NCBI RefSeq assembly: GCF_014384795.1
Contig: NZ_JACRSR010000001.1
Coordinates: 1-64,000, forward strand
DNA length: 64,000 bases
Origin: Gehongia tenuis
Lineage (GTDB): Bacteria; Bacillota; Clostridia; Christensenellales; NSJ-53
Direction: 5' to 3'
Position 1 is the stretch's first letter; every line of letters starts with the position of its first letter. This document shows positions 57,303 through 64,000 of the stretch, piece by piece. The position numbers and the translations under genes were made by a program. The notes beneath the pieces are model-generated. The model searched no databases. It had not been told where the DNA came from and was given only the letters and a program-made list of their open reading frames with translations.

Positions 57303-57749
57303 TGCCCTGCGGCTGATGTAGAGACTTAGCTGATCCGGAAAATAGGCGAGACTCACGTAGGTTTGGCCGTCAAAGAGCAGGATGCCCGTGGAAGTGTAGC
57401 CCTGGCCCGCAATGACCTCCGAAGTTTTTTCCGTCTCTCGAAAGCCCTCCCGCTTCAATGCCTCCACATAAGCCGCTGAATCCTCTTCCGTTATGCCGGA
57501 CAGAAAGATAGCCAGGAAGCCTCTTTCGGCATCGATGGAGACGCCGGCAACCTCGCCCGCCGCAGGCCGGGGCAGGCCCTCGGTGTATTCATTTTGGGGC
57601 CACTGATGGGTTAGTACGGCACCGCCCGGATCGGAGCCGAAGCTTGAGGCGGAAGGGACCGTCTCCGGGGAAGCGGAAGCGCCGCCCGGAACGGAGCATC
57701 CCGAAAGAACGGCCATGAGAAGGGCTGCCAGAACCAGCATCCTTTTCAT
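57300..57749 (-). CDS. Small lipoprotein of the PadR operon
   Basis: This 149-aa protein has lipobox VLSGC (C18), a Ser/Pro linker, and a soluble domain of about 90 residues with no recognised motif. ATG 57749 overlaps the TGA of the HAAS gene by one base, so translation is coupled. A longer in-frame reading to 57773 lies inside that gene and lacks a ribosome site. It is the last gene of a three-gene operon (PadR, HAAS, lipoprotein). Confidence 0.82.
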   Translation of the reverse strand: MKRMLVLAALLMAVLSGCSVPGGASASPETVPSASSFGSDPGGAVLTHQWPQNEYTEGLPRPAAGEVAGVSIDAERGFLAIFLSGITEEDSAAYVEALKREGFRETEKTSEVIAGQGYTSTGILLFDGQTYVSLAYFPDQLSLYISRRA

Positions 57750-58195
57750 CAGGACCGCCCCTTCATCCGCCAAAGCTTTACGGCCAGCAGCGCCGCACCG
57801 GCAAAAAGAAGAAGGCTGGCGATCAGAAAGAGGGTGGGCGCATCGATGGGCAGAGCGGATTCCAGCTGGATGGAGGTGGCGGCGTCGGCCTGTCCAATGG
57901 CGTTTTTTGGTACGGTGTCCATGCGCGACACAAGCCAGGGGATGAGGGCGGTGACGGCTGCGACCAGCGTGACGCCAAAGGCCGCGGCCAACCGCTTTCT
58001 TGTGCTGGGGGAAAAGGGCGCCAGGCTGTCCACAAAATCCTGAGGCGTTCCCAGCCGCCGCACGACCTGTTCCTCGGATTCGCCGTGCTCCGCTGCCGAG
58101 GCGAAGGCCTCGCTGAGATCCCGGAGAATCTCTTTCCGCTTTGAACGGGGGACGTTCAATCGTTTTGCCACTTCCGCCAGATACTGTTCCTTCAT
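57749..58195 (-). CDS. HAAS-domain (DUF1700-like) membrane protein
   Basis: This 148-aa protein has an N-terminal HAAS helical domain (residues 1-65; KEILRDLSEAF and RRLGTPQDFVDSL are typical) and two membrane helices (about 70-90 and 118-140). HAAS proteins nearly always sit beside a PadR regulator and are thought to sense or transmit an envelope signal. It overlaps the PadR gene by 4 bases (ATGA). Confidence 0.88.
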   Translation of the reverse strand: MKEQYLAEVAKRLNVPRSKRKEILRDLSEAFASAAEHGESEEQVVRRLGTPQDFVDSLAPFSPSTRKRLAAAFGVTLVAAVTALIPWLVSRMDTVPKNAIGQADAATSIQLESALPIDAPTLFLIASLLLFAGAALLAVKLWRMKGRS

Positions 58196-58548
58196 GGCTT
58201 CACCTCCGCAATTTCGTAGCTTTCAATGAACTGATCCACACAGCGGGTGTAATCCCGCCAAAAGGCCACCAGCTCCGTAAGCACCTCCCGGCCTCTAACG
58301 GTGAGGGAATAGTATTTCTTGGTGCCGCCGTTGGCCGCCGGCGCCAACCGGCTTTGGATGAGCCCGGCCTGCACAAGGCGGTAGAGGATGGGATAGATGG
58401 TCCCCTCCCGGGCGTAGCCGAGGGTTTCCTCCCTTTGGTTGAGTTCAGTGATGATCTCATAGCCGTAGGTTTCCCGCCGCCCGATCAGACATAGAAGCAC
58501 CATCTCCAGGGAACCCTTTTTGAATTGCTGTACGTACCGGTTGTCCAA
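58192..58548 (-). CDS. PadR-family transcriptional regulator
   Basis: This 118-aa winged-helix protein matches PadR subfamily 2: KKGSLEMVLLCLI, YGYEI, the EGTIYPILYRL recognition helix and the NGGTKKYYSLT wing. It likely represses its own operon, with the ligand unknown. A 24-bp dyad lies at its transcription start. Ribosome binding is by AAGGACGG upstream of ATG 58548. Confidence 0.93.
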   Translation of the reverse strand: MDNRYVQQFKKGSLEMVLLCLIGRRETYGYEIITELNQREETLGYAREGTIYPILYRLVQAGLIQSRLAPAANGGTKKYYSLTVRGREVLTELVAFWRDYTRCVDQFIESYEIAEVKP

Positions 58549-58572
58549 TTTGGTGCCGTCCTTCCGAATACC

Positions 58573-58596
58573 TAGTATTGCTAATTAGTGATACTA
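58573..58596. promoter_or_regulatory. PadR operator-like dyad
   Basis: TAGTAT and ATACTA flank a central palindrome CTAATTAG, all on one symmetry axis with only the two TG steps unpaired. It abuts the -10 of the padR promoter, so a bound dimer would block transcription. AGTAT/ATACT arms are common in PadR sites. Confidence 0.7.
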
Positions 58597-58625
58597 AGTA
58601 TAGCCGCCTTTGAAGACTTTGTCAA
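58597..58625 (-). promoter_or_regulatory. Sigma-A promoter of the PadR operon
   Basis: On the minus strand, a perfect TTGACA (58620-58625), a 17-nt spacer and TATACT (58597-58602). The TGA stop of the upstream glycosyltransferase gene lies inside the -35. Confidence 0.88.
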
Positions 58626-59476
58626 GACTTGCGGCCGGGAAGCCAGCCGGCGTAGATTTTCAGGGTGTTTTGCAGCAGATCCTGGGCGACGGCGGCGATA
58701 CACTCCCGGGTGTCCTGGGAAAGCTCGGGGGAAAGGGCGAGCTTCGCCTCATCCAGCAGGATTTTTATGCGGGAAGAGAGCTTGGCGAAGGAGTAGGGCG
58801 AATTCATGATGGAACCCTGCCTGAGCCGGTATACGTACAGGGACCGGTGGAGGTGGCGGACCTTTTGAGCGAGGAGCAGCGCATTCAGGGTGAACAGTTC
58901 ATCCTCGTGAACCATGCCCGGCACGAACCGGTGCCCCGTCTCTTGAAGAAAGGCGCGGCGCAGGCACTGCCCCCAGGCCATGCAGCGGTAATCGCCCTCC
59001 CGCAGCATCTCCACATACATGGCCTCTCCGCTCTTCAATCCATCATGATGCCGTTTCCGGCGCCAGGCATCCGGCCGGCCTCCCCCAATCTCGGGGCCGC
59101 CGTCGTGCAGCAGATCAAAGTCAAAGACCAGAAGATCAAGCTGCTCCGGGGATGCCGCCTCATACATGGCCTGAAGCGCGCCGGGCTGGATCAGATCGTC
59201 GCTGTCCAAAAAGCAGAGATATTCCCCCCGGGCCTCGGCGATACCAAGGTTCCGGGCCACGGACAATCCCTCATTTTCCTTGGTTAGAACCCGCAGCCTG
59301 CTGTCCTTTTGGGCATATTTCGCCAAAATTTCGGGGGAGCCGTCGGTGGAACCATCGTTGATGCAGAGAAATTCCGCCTCCTGAAGGGATTGGTTCAGCG
59401 CGCTGTCAAGGCACGCCGCCAAATATTTTGCCGTGTTGTACACGGGAATGATGACGGATATGCGGGGTTGATCCAT
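58622..59476 (-). CDS. Family 2 glycosyltransferase
   Basis: This 284-aa GT-A enzyme starts with ISVIIPVYNTAKYLAACLDS and carries NDGSTDGS, the metal site DSDDL (about residues 88-92) and a later HEDE acceptor-site motif. It uses a nucleotide sugar to build a surface glycan or glycolipid. The product cannot be named. ATG 59476 follows GCAGGTG; the in-frame extension to 59557 passes through the terminator at 59518 and is rejected. It has no membrane helix. It is a single gene between a terminator and the PadR promoter. Confidence 0.9.
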   Translation of the reverse strand: MDQPRISVIIPVYNTAKYLAACLDSALNQSLQEAEFLCINDGSTDGSPEILAKYAQKDSRLRVLTKENEGLSVARNLGIAEARGEYLCFLDSDDLIQPGALQAMYEAASPEQLDLLVFDFDLLHDGGPEIGGGRPDAWRRKRHHDGLKSGEAMYVEMLREGDYRCMAWGQCLRRAFLQETGHRFVPGMVHEDELFTLNALLLAQKVRHLHRSLYVYRLRQGSIMNSPYSFAKLSSRIKILLDEAKLALSPELSQDTRECIAAVAQDLLQNTLKIYAGWLPGRKS

Positions 59477-59516
59477 AAAAAACACCTGCCTTTTACTACC
59501 CAGCCTATGCACCGGA

Positions 59517-59546
59517 TAAAAAAGGAGCACAGCTGGGCTGTGCTCC
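59517..59546 (-). terminator. Intrinsic terminator of the pdxA/GNAT operon
   Basis: A perfect 10-bp stem (59524-59533 with 59537-59546) with loop TGG is followed on the minus strand by a T-run. Confidence 0.93.
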
Positions 59547-59563
59547 GGTGTTTTCAAAAGGGG

Positions 59564-60091
59564 TCAGAGGATGAATTCCAACTGACAGTCACAGGGCTCG
59601 GCGGCATGGAGCGCATCATCGTATTCCTCGGCCTCCTGACAGCCCATGGCCTGGTAGAAGGCCTGGGTTTCCTCCGCTGAATGGCCGGAGATGTAGAGCC
59701 TTTCTGCGCCCAGCGCCCGCGCCTTTTCCGCGGCCATCCCAAACAGAACGCGGCCCGTGCCCGCGCCCCGGCAGTCGCTGGACACGTGAAGGGCGGAAAG
59801 CTGAAGGTATTGGCCACGGGAGCCCAAAGGCCGGGTTTCCACCGAGGCGAAGCCTTTCAAAAGACCGTCCTCGAACGCGCCCATCACGCCGCCGCCGGTC
59901 CGCAGGGTATTTTGCAGGCATTCCACCAAAAAGGCATAGTCCTCCCTTGACCATTCCTCCACGAAGGGGTGGTCGATGAGCATCCACCGTCCCTCAATTT
60001 TTCGCCAGCACCGCCTGACCTCTTGATGGCGCTGGAAATGGGCGAAGAGATCGGCGTTGATTTCGTCTTGGGTCAGATGACGATACTGCAT
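59564..60091 (-). CDS. GNAT-family N-acetyltransferase
   Basis: This 175-aa protein carries the acetyl-CoA loop SSDCRGAGTGRVLF (R/Q-x-x-G-x-G/A type, about residues 105-118) and the beta-bulge strand LQLSALHV. The acceptor is unknown. AAGGAG, formed by the last sense codons of the pdxA-type gene, lies 8 bases before ATG 60091, so the two are translationally linked. A GTG at 60100 overlaps that site and is less likely. It could acetylate a small molecule of the four-carbon sugar-acid pathway, but that is only context. Confidence 0.88.
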   Translation of the reverse strand: MQYRHLTQDEINADLFAHFQRHQEVRRCWRKIEGRWMLIDHPFVEEWSREDYAFLVECLQNTLRTGGGVMGAFEDGLLKGFASVETRPLGSRGQYLQLSALHVSSDCRGAGTGRVLFGMAAEKARALGAERLYISGHSAEETQAFYQAMGCQEAEEYDDALHAAEPCDCQLEFIL

Positions 60092-60096
60092 GCTGT

Positions 60097-61095
60097 TCAC
60101 TCCTTGGGCGCCAGCTCAGCCGCATCCCGGATGGCGGCAATGAGGCTTTGGGGGCTGGCCAGATTCTTGCCTGCAATGTCAAAAGCGGTGCCATGGTCCA
60201 CGGAGGTGCGGATCACACCGCCCCTGAGGCCCACGGTGATGTTCACCCCGTCCTCAAAGCCGAGAACCTTCACCGGCACATGGCCCTGATCATGATAACA
60301 GGCCACCACGATATCAAAGTCCCCCCGCAGAGCCCGGTTGAACACCGTGTCCGCGGGATAGGGGCCGGAGACCTCCACGCCCTCCGAGCGGGCCCGTTCG
60401 ATGGCGGGCACCAGTTTTTCCGCCTCCTCGCCCCGGCCGAAGAGGCCGTTTTCACCGGCATGGGGGTTGATGGCGGATACGGCCACCCGGGGCCGGGAGC
60501 AGCCGGAACGCACGAGTACCTCGTGGGCCAGGCGTATGACCTTGTACGTGCGCTCCGGAGTGATGCTCTCGATGGCGTCAATGAGGCCCATGTGGGTGGT
60601 CAGGTGGATCACCTTGAGATTGGGCGCGGAGAGCATCATGGCATAGTCCTTCGTTCCCGTCAGGTCCGCCAGGATTTCCGTATGGCCGGGATAGGGATGC
60701 CCGCCCTTATGAAGGGCCTCCTTATTGAGCGGCGCGGTGACGATGGCCTGCAGCCGTCCTTCAAGAGCCAGTTCGACGGCCTTCTTCAAAAACTGGAACG
60801 CCGCATCCCCTGCCGTGGCGCTGACCTCTCCGAAGGGAAGATCCCCGGGGACCAGATCCAAGGCAACAAGGTCGATGACGCCCGGCGCGTAGCAACCCTC
60901 CTCCGGCCCTTCAATCTCATGAATGGGCAGGGGGAGCAGGGTTACCTCACGGGCCCGCTCCAAGATTCTGCGGTCCCCCACCACGAAGGGACGGCAGATT
61001 TCATAGATGGCGGGATTGGCCAGGGCCTTCACAATGATTTCCGGGCCCACGCCGGCGGGGTCGCCCATGGTGATCGCGAGGATAGGTTTCAGCAT
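60097..61095 (-). CDS. PdxA-family 4-phosphate dehydrogenase, likely PdxA2 (D-threonate/erythronate 4-phosphate)
   Basis: This 332-aa NAD-dependent enzyme has the PdxA motifs TMGDPAGVGPEI (residues 8-19), the HPYPGHTEIL metal-site block, and YHDQGHVPVK with a metal histidine. Authentic PdxA makes pyridoxine precursor. The PdxA2 subgroup next to DUF1537 kinases oxidises and decarboxylates 4-phospho-threonate or erythronate to dihydroxyacetone phosphate. A DUF1537 kinase is divergent here, so PdxA2 is more likely. CGAAGGAGG precedes ATG 61095; the longer reading to 61176 crosses the promoter. It is followed by a GNAT gene. Confidence 0.88.
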   Translation of the reverse strand: MLKPILAITMGDPAGVGPEIIVKALANPAIYEICRPFVVGDRRILERAREVTLLPLPIHEIEGPEEGCYAPGVIDLVALDLVPGDLPFGEVSATAGDAAFQFLKKAVELALEGRLQAIVTAPLNKEALHKGGHPYPGHTEILADLTGTKDYAMMLSAPNLKVIHLTTHMGLIDAIESITPERTYKVIRLAHEVLVRSGCSRPRVAVSAINPHAGENGLFGRGEEAEKLVPAIERARSEGVEVSGPYPADTVFNRALRGDFDIVVACYHDQGHVPVKVLGFEDGVNITVGLRGGVIRTSVDHGTAFDIAGKNLASPQSLIAAIRDAAELAPKE

Positions 61096-61134
61096 GAGAA
61101 TCCTCCTTCGGTAAACGTTGAACCGTTTTTGATG

Positions 61135-61163
61135 ATTATATACCCAAATTCCATCCTTGCCAA
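61135..61163 (-). promoter_or_regulatory. Promoter of the pdxA2-like operon, sharing its -35
   Basis: On the minus strand, TTGGCA (61158-61163), a 17-nt spacer and a perfect TATAAT (61135-61140). Five of its six -35 bases are also the -35 of the divergent kinase promoter. Confidence 0.82.
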
Positions 61164-61184
61164 TGCTTTGAACCATGATATAAT
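61157..61184 (+). promoter_or_regulatory. Promoter of the DUF1537 kinase gene, sharing its -35
   Basis: TTGCCA (61157-61162), a 16-nt spacer and a perfect TATAAT (61179-61184), facing away from the pdxA2 promoter over the common 7-bp TTGCCAA. Confidence 0.82.
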
Positions 61185-61222
61185 GAATTTATGATATCGT
61201 TTTCTTAAGAGGAGGGCGCGGT

Positions 61223-62434
61223 ATGGAGAAAGTGGCGCTGATTGCCGATGATCTGACGGGGGCCATGGACACGGGCGTGGAGTTGGCCCGAAGGGGCGTG
61301 CCCACCTGGGTTTTGCTGGATCCCCTGGCGGCGGGGCGTTTTGAGATGAATGCGGCCGCGGCGGTGGCGGATACGGAGAGCCGGAATGTGCCCGAAAAGG
61401 AGGCCGCGGAGCGGGTCTGCGCCTTTCTCCAGGCCTTTGAAAAGGCCCGGATTCCGGTCATTTATAAGAAAATCGATTCAACCTTGAGAGGGAATCTGGA
61501 CGCGGAATTGAGGGCGGTTCACGGCGCTTTAAAGCCGGATTTGATCCTGGTGGCGCCGGCCCTGCCAGGCTCGGGCAGGACCACGGCGGGCGGACGGCAT
61601 TTTGTGAACGGGACGCCCATCACTGCAAGCGATCTGGCCAAGGACCCCTTCGCCCAGGTGACCTCGGACCGGATAGCCGACAGCCTCGCCGGTCTTGCGG
61701 TCCGGGAAGTGGGGCTGGCGGCGGTGCGCCGCGGCGCGGGAGCGCTGGCAGAAACGTTTCAAGGTTGTGCGGGCTGCGAAGCGGTGGTGGCCGACGCGGA
61801 AACGGACCGCGATCTTGAGATCTTGGATGAGGCGGCGGAACTTTGCGGACTCAGGGTGCTCCGCTGCGGCTCGGCGGGACTTTTCAAGGCCATGGCGGCG
61901 CGGACGCACGGGGCGGCCCGAAAAAGGGAATGGACCGCCGGGCATGGTCCTTTGCTGGTGCTGTCGGGGAGTCCCGCACAGCGCACCAAGGATCAGATTC
62001 GTAGAGCGGAGAAATCGGGCGCCCTTCTTTTGTCCCTGGAGGATGGAGAAAAGGCGGCAAACGACCTCAAAGCGGGCCGGAGCGTGGTGGTGGACGGGGC
62101 CGGAAGCGGCAAAGCGGAGCTTGTACGCCGTTTTGGCAAGGACCGGGAGGGGCTCCTCAAAGCCAGCGCCGAAGTGCAGCAAAGGCTGTGCCGTATTGCA
62201 AAGGAGGCCCTGCCTTATGCGGCGGGCCTCATGATCGTGGGCGGGGACACCGCGCTTGCCCTGTGCCGGAGCCTGTCTGCCAGAGCGCTTGCCATCGAGA
62301 GCGAGCTTGAGCCCATGGTGCCCGCGGGACGGCTGGTGGGCGGTGCCTTTGACGGTCTGCCCGTCATCACCAAGGCCGGAGGGCTGGGCGGCCTGGACGC
62401 CATTGCCGAGGCCGTCGCCCGATTTGGGGCATAA
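61223..62434 (+). CDS. Four-carbon acid sugar kinase (DUF1537, DtnK/OtnK-like)
   Basis: This 403-aa protein has the N-terminal substrate motif IADDLTGAMDTGVE (residues 7-20), YKKIDSTLRGN (about 82-92), a central linker, and the C-terminal nucleotide motif GGDTALAL with GGAFDGLPVITKAGGLG. Family members phosphorylate the 4-OH of D-threonate, L-threonate or D-erythronate, and a PdxA2 or other enzyme then takes the product to DHAP. GAGGAGGGCG precedes the ATG. It diverges from the pdxA2-like gene and has its own terminator. The exact sugar acid cannot be assigned. Confidence 0.92.
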   Translation: MEKVALIADDLTGAMDTGVELARRGVPTWVLLDPLAAGRFEMNAAAAVADTESRNVPEKEAAERVCAFLQAFEKARIPVIYKKIDSTLRGNLDAELRAVHGALKPDLILVAPALPGSGRTTAGGRHFVNGTPITASDLAKDPFAQVTSDRIADSLAGLAVREVGLAAVRRGAGALAETFQGCAGCEAVVADAETDRDLEILDEAAELCGLRVLRCGSAGLFKAMAARTHGAARKREWTAGHGPLLVLSGSPAQRTKDQIRRAEKSGALLLSLEDGEKAANDLKAGRSVVVDGAGSGKAELVRRFGKDREGLLKASAEVQQRLCRIAKEALPYAAGLMIVGGDTALALCRSLSARALAIESELEPMVPAGRLVGGAFDGLPVITKAGGLGGLDAIAEAVARFGA

Positions 62435-62435
62435 G

Positions 62436-62464
62436 AAAAGCGCCGGGAATCCGGCGCTTTTTAT
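62436..62464. terminator. Bidirectional terminator between the kinase and aminopeptidase genes
   Basis: An 11-bp G+C-rich stem (62436-62446 with 62451-62461) with loop GAAT has As on the left and Ts on the right. The minus-strand gene ends at its right side. Confidence 0.9.
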
Positions 62465-63408
62465 TACAGTTCCAAAAGAAATTCACCCCGGCGGATGACG
62501 GGCTCGTCGTCCAGATAGAGATCCGGACGGAGAATGACGCCGTCCATGTGACAGTCGGCCTTGTTGACGCCGCCAAAGGCGGTGTTGGTGCCAAAGGCGA
62601 TATGCACCGTGCCATACACCTTCTCATCCTCCAGAATGATGCCGCAAAGCACGGCCTTTTCATTGGTGCCGATCCCAAGCTCGCCCAGAGTCCCGTTCCG
62701 CTCGTTGGCAAGAAGAATGCCGAGGGCGCCGTCATCCCCCTCGATCTTTGTGAGTCGCCCGGCCTCCACGGTCACGGTGATGGGCCGTGCCAATTTGCCC
62801 ACGCCCACCATGGACCCGTCGATCACCATGGAGCCCCGGGAGCCGGTCTCCAATGGTGCGATATAGGCCTCGCCGGAGGGCAGGTTGCCGCTGGTGCCCG
62901 GCGTGCGGTAAACGCCGGGACTGGGCACCCCGTTCCGGCCCCGTAGATCCAAAATGAGCTCATGGCCGTCCTTCACCACCCGGGCCCAGCTCGCCTCGGT
63001 GAGCCGCTGGGTCATGGCTGCCGTCAGCGCCTCCACACGGTCGTAGTCGGCGGTGATAGCACCCTTGGTGAACATAGCTTCGGTGATGCCCGGCATGGTG
63101 GCCATGCGGGCCCCGGCCTTCACGGCCTCGATGCGGGCGTTGGTGTGAGTGAGGGATTTGGCGGTGGGGCAGACGATCACATCCGCCGCCTTCATCGCCT
63201 CAGCCACGGCTTTTGGAGGCTCCTCGCCGGAAACGGTCCGTTCGGCCATCGCCATGAGCAGGGCTTCGGCGCCAAGATCGCCGGCGGCTTCATAGAGGGC
63301 CTGGCCTATGGAGAGGCGGCTGTTGTCGGTGACGATGAGCACCGTCTCGCCCCGCCGCACCGCCAGACTGGACTGGAGCAAGGACCTGGAAATCTCCCGC
63401 AGCGTCAT
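62464..63408 (-). CDS. AmpS/AmpT-related (M29-like, COG2309) aminopeptidase-like protein
   Basis: This 314-aa protein resembles the leucyl-aminopeptidase/aminopeptidase T group. Blocks such as DNSRLSIGQALYEAA, PSGEAYIAP and, near the end, VHIAFGTNTAFGG with DCHMDGVI contain the usual Glu and His/Asp metal ligands. It should cleave or otherwise process a small peptide or amide, with activity untested. ATG 63408 overlaps the stop of the DUF1177 gene (ATGA). The GTG at 63417 has a less convincing site. The pair is an operon reading out of the window edge. Confidence 0.8.
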   Translation of the reverse strand: MTLREISRSLLQSSLAVRRGETVLIVTDNSRLSIGQALYEAAGDLGAEALLMAMAERTVSGEEPPKAVAEAMKAADVIVCPTAKSLTHTNARIEAVKAGARMATMPGITEAMFTKGAITADYDRVEALTAAMTQRLTEASWARVVKDGHELILDLRGRNGVPSPGVYRTPGTSGNLPSGEAYIAPLETGSRGSMVIDGSMVGVGKLARPITVTVEAGRLTKIEGDDGALGILLANERNGTLGELGIGTNEKAVLCGIILEDEKVYGTVHIAFGTNTAFGGVNKADCHMDGVILRPDLYLDDEPVIRRGEFLLEL

Positions 63409-64000
63409 TTCTCCCACCGTCCTTTCGTCTGGAAGTGATTCATGGAGCCGTACAGCGCCTGCAGATGCTGATATTCCGCGGAATCATAGAGGGAGCAGCT
63501 TCCCCGGCCATAGGCCTTGGCCACCTCCAGCATGAAGCGGGCGGCTTCCTCGCAGTCGGTGAAATGGGTGGCGCCGGTCGCGCAGCCGGGCACCGCCGTC
63601 TCGGCTGTAATGGCAACGCCCACTACAGGGGCCTTTGTGGCGGTGGAGGGCTGGAGAATGCTGTTGAGATGGTACAAGCCGTTGCCGTAGGGCGTGATGT
63701 CCTGCTGGGAGAGGGCGAAGACCTGGGGCAGCCTGCCGGTGGTGATCTCCATGAGGGCAAGAAGATCCTCGCTCACCTTCAGAATGTAGCCCTCCTTCAC
63801 CGTGGGGGAGATGGCAAATCCCCGGTGATTGATGACCCGGTTGCCCTTGGTGGTGTCCACCACCAGGATGCCGTCCAGCTCGTCCGTCACCTCCGCCCGA
63901 TTCACCTGGGCCATCTCAAGGGGCGAGCCCATGAAGGGCACCGGCTCATGGGGCTGAGTGGGTGCGTTGGGGCATACGTGGGTGGATATGAAGATGTCAC
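63405..64000 (-). CDS. DUF1177-family protein, N-terminal part cut by window edge
   Basis: The reading frame is open to base 64000 on the minus strand, and residues coded at 63942-63998 (ISTHVCPNAPTQPH) continue naturally into the GSPLEM segment. The start lies outside the window. At least 198 residues are present, and DUF1177 proteins are about 300 aa. The family has no proven function. It is usually found with peptidase or transport genes, as here with the aminopeptidase-like gene it overlaps by ATGA. A GTG at 63941 could be mistaken for the start but has no ribosome site. Confidence 0.8.
   Translation of the reverse strand, partial: DIFISTHVCPNAPTQPHEPVPFMGSPLEMAQVNRAEVTDELDGILVVDTTKGNRVINHRGFAISPTVKEGYILKVSEDLLALMEITTGRLPQVFALSQQDITPYGNGLYHLNSILQPSTATKAPVVGVAITAETAVPGCATGATHFTDCEEAARFMLEVAKAYGRGSCSLYDSAEYQHLQALYGSMNHFQTKGRWEK

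Overview
The window looks like chromosomal DNA of a G+C-rich, probably endospore-forming, anaerobic member of the Bacillota (Clostridia-like). The evidence is the gene order, the sporulation genes spmA/spmB, a GerMN lipoprotein, AGGAGG-type ribosome binding sites with TTG/GTG starts, a metG T-box, and two sets of 2-hydroxyacyl-CoA dehydratase-type Fe-S proteins. It begins at the 3' end of a 5S rRNA gene. The species cannot be named from the sequence.

Region 1 (1-25.4 kb) resembles the Bacillus subtilis neighbourhood after rrnA: yaaO-like decarboxylase, HAD phosphatase, tmk, darA (yaaQ), holB, ricT (yaaT), trmN6 (yabB), rsmI (yabC), abrB, metG, tatD (yabD), a yabE-like 3D-domain protein and rsmA (ksgA). 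Inserted into this backbone are a 2x[4Fe-4S] ferredoxin, three modular peptidoglycan-active proteins (SpoIID/SH3, M23, NlpC/P60), spmAB, comB and a lipoprotein-type class B PBP. pckA follows rsmA. Two of the wall genes carry the same sigma-H-like promoter architecture, and metG has a full T-box leader.

Region 2 (25.5-43 kb) holds a GldA/GldF/GldG/DUF4340-like ABC operon, a GH38 alpha-mannosidase, a small repeat-containing protein next to a PBP2-type transpeptidase, glpK, a Dabb-domain protein, a CAT-like acetyltransferase, a PTS IIC-like membrane protein, argS and uppP.

Region 3 (43-47.5 kb) contains the GerMN lipoprotein, then an A/T-rich pair (MBOAT O-acetyltransferase plus SGNH protein) that looks imported and probably O-acetylates an extracellular polymer, then a convergent lipoprotein.

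Region 4 (47.5-57.3 kb) is the most unusual part. Two paralogous three-gene sets, each with two HgdB/DUF2229-like Fe-S subunits and one ATP-dependent activase, lie back to back and are transcribed outward from a 153-bp spacer. An AEC transporter follows one set and a YbhJ-like aconitase-family hydratase follows the other. This suggests two related ATP-driven low-potential reductases or dehydratases of unknown substrate.

Region 5 (57.3-64 kb) has a PadR/HAAS/lipoprotein operon with an autoregulatory-looking dyad, a GT2 glycosyltransferase, and a four-carbon-acid-sugar module: PdxA-family dehydrogenase plus GNAT, divergent from a DUF1537 kinase through promoters that share one -35 element. An M29-like aminopeptidase and a truncated DUF1177 gene end the window.
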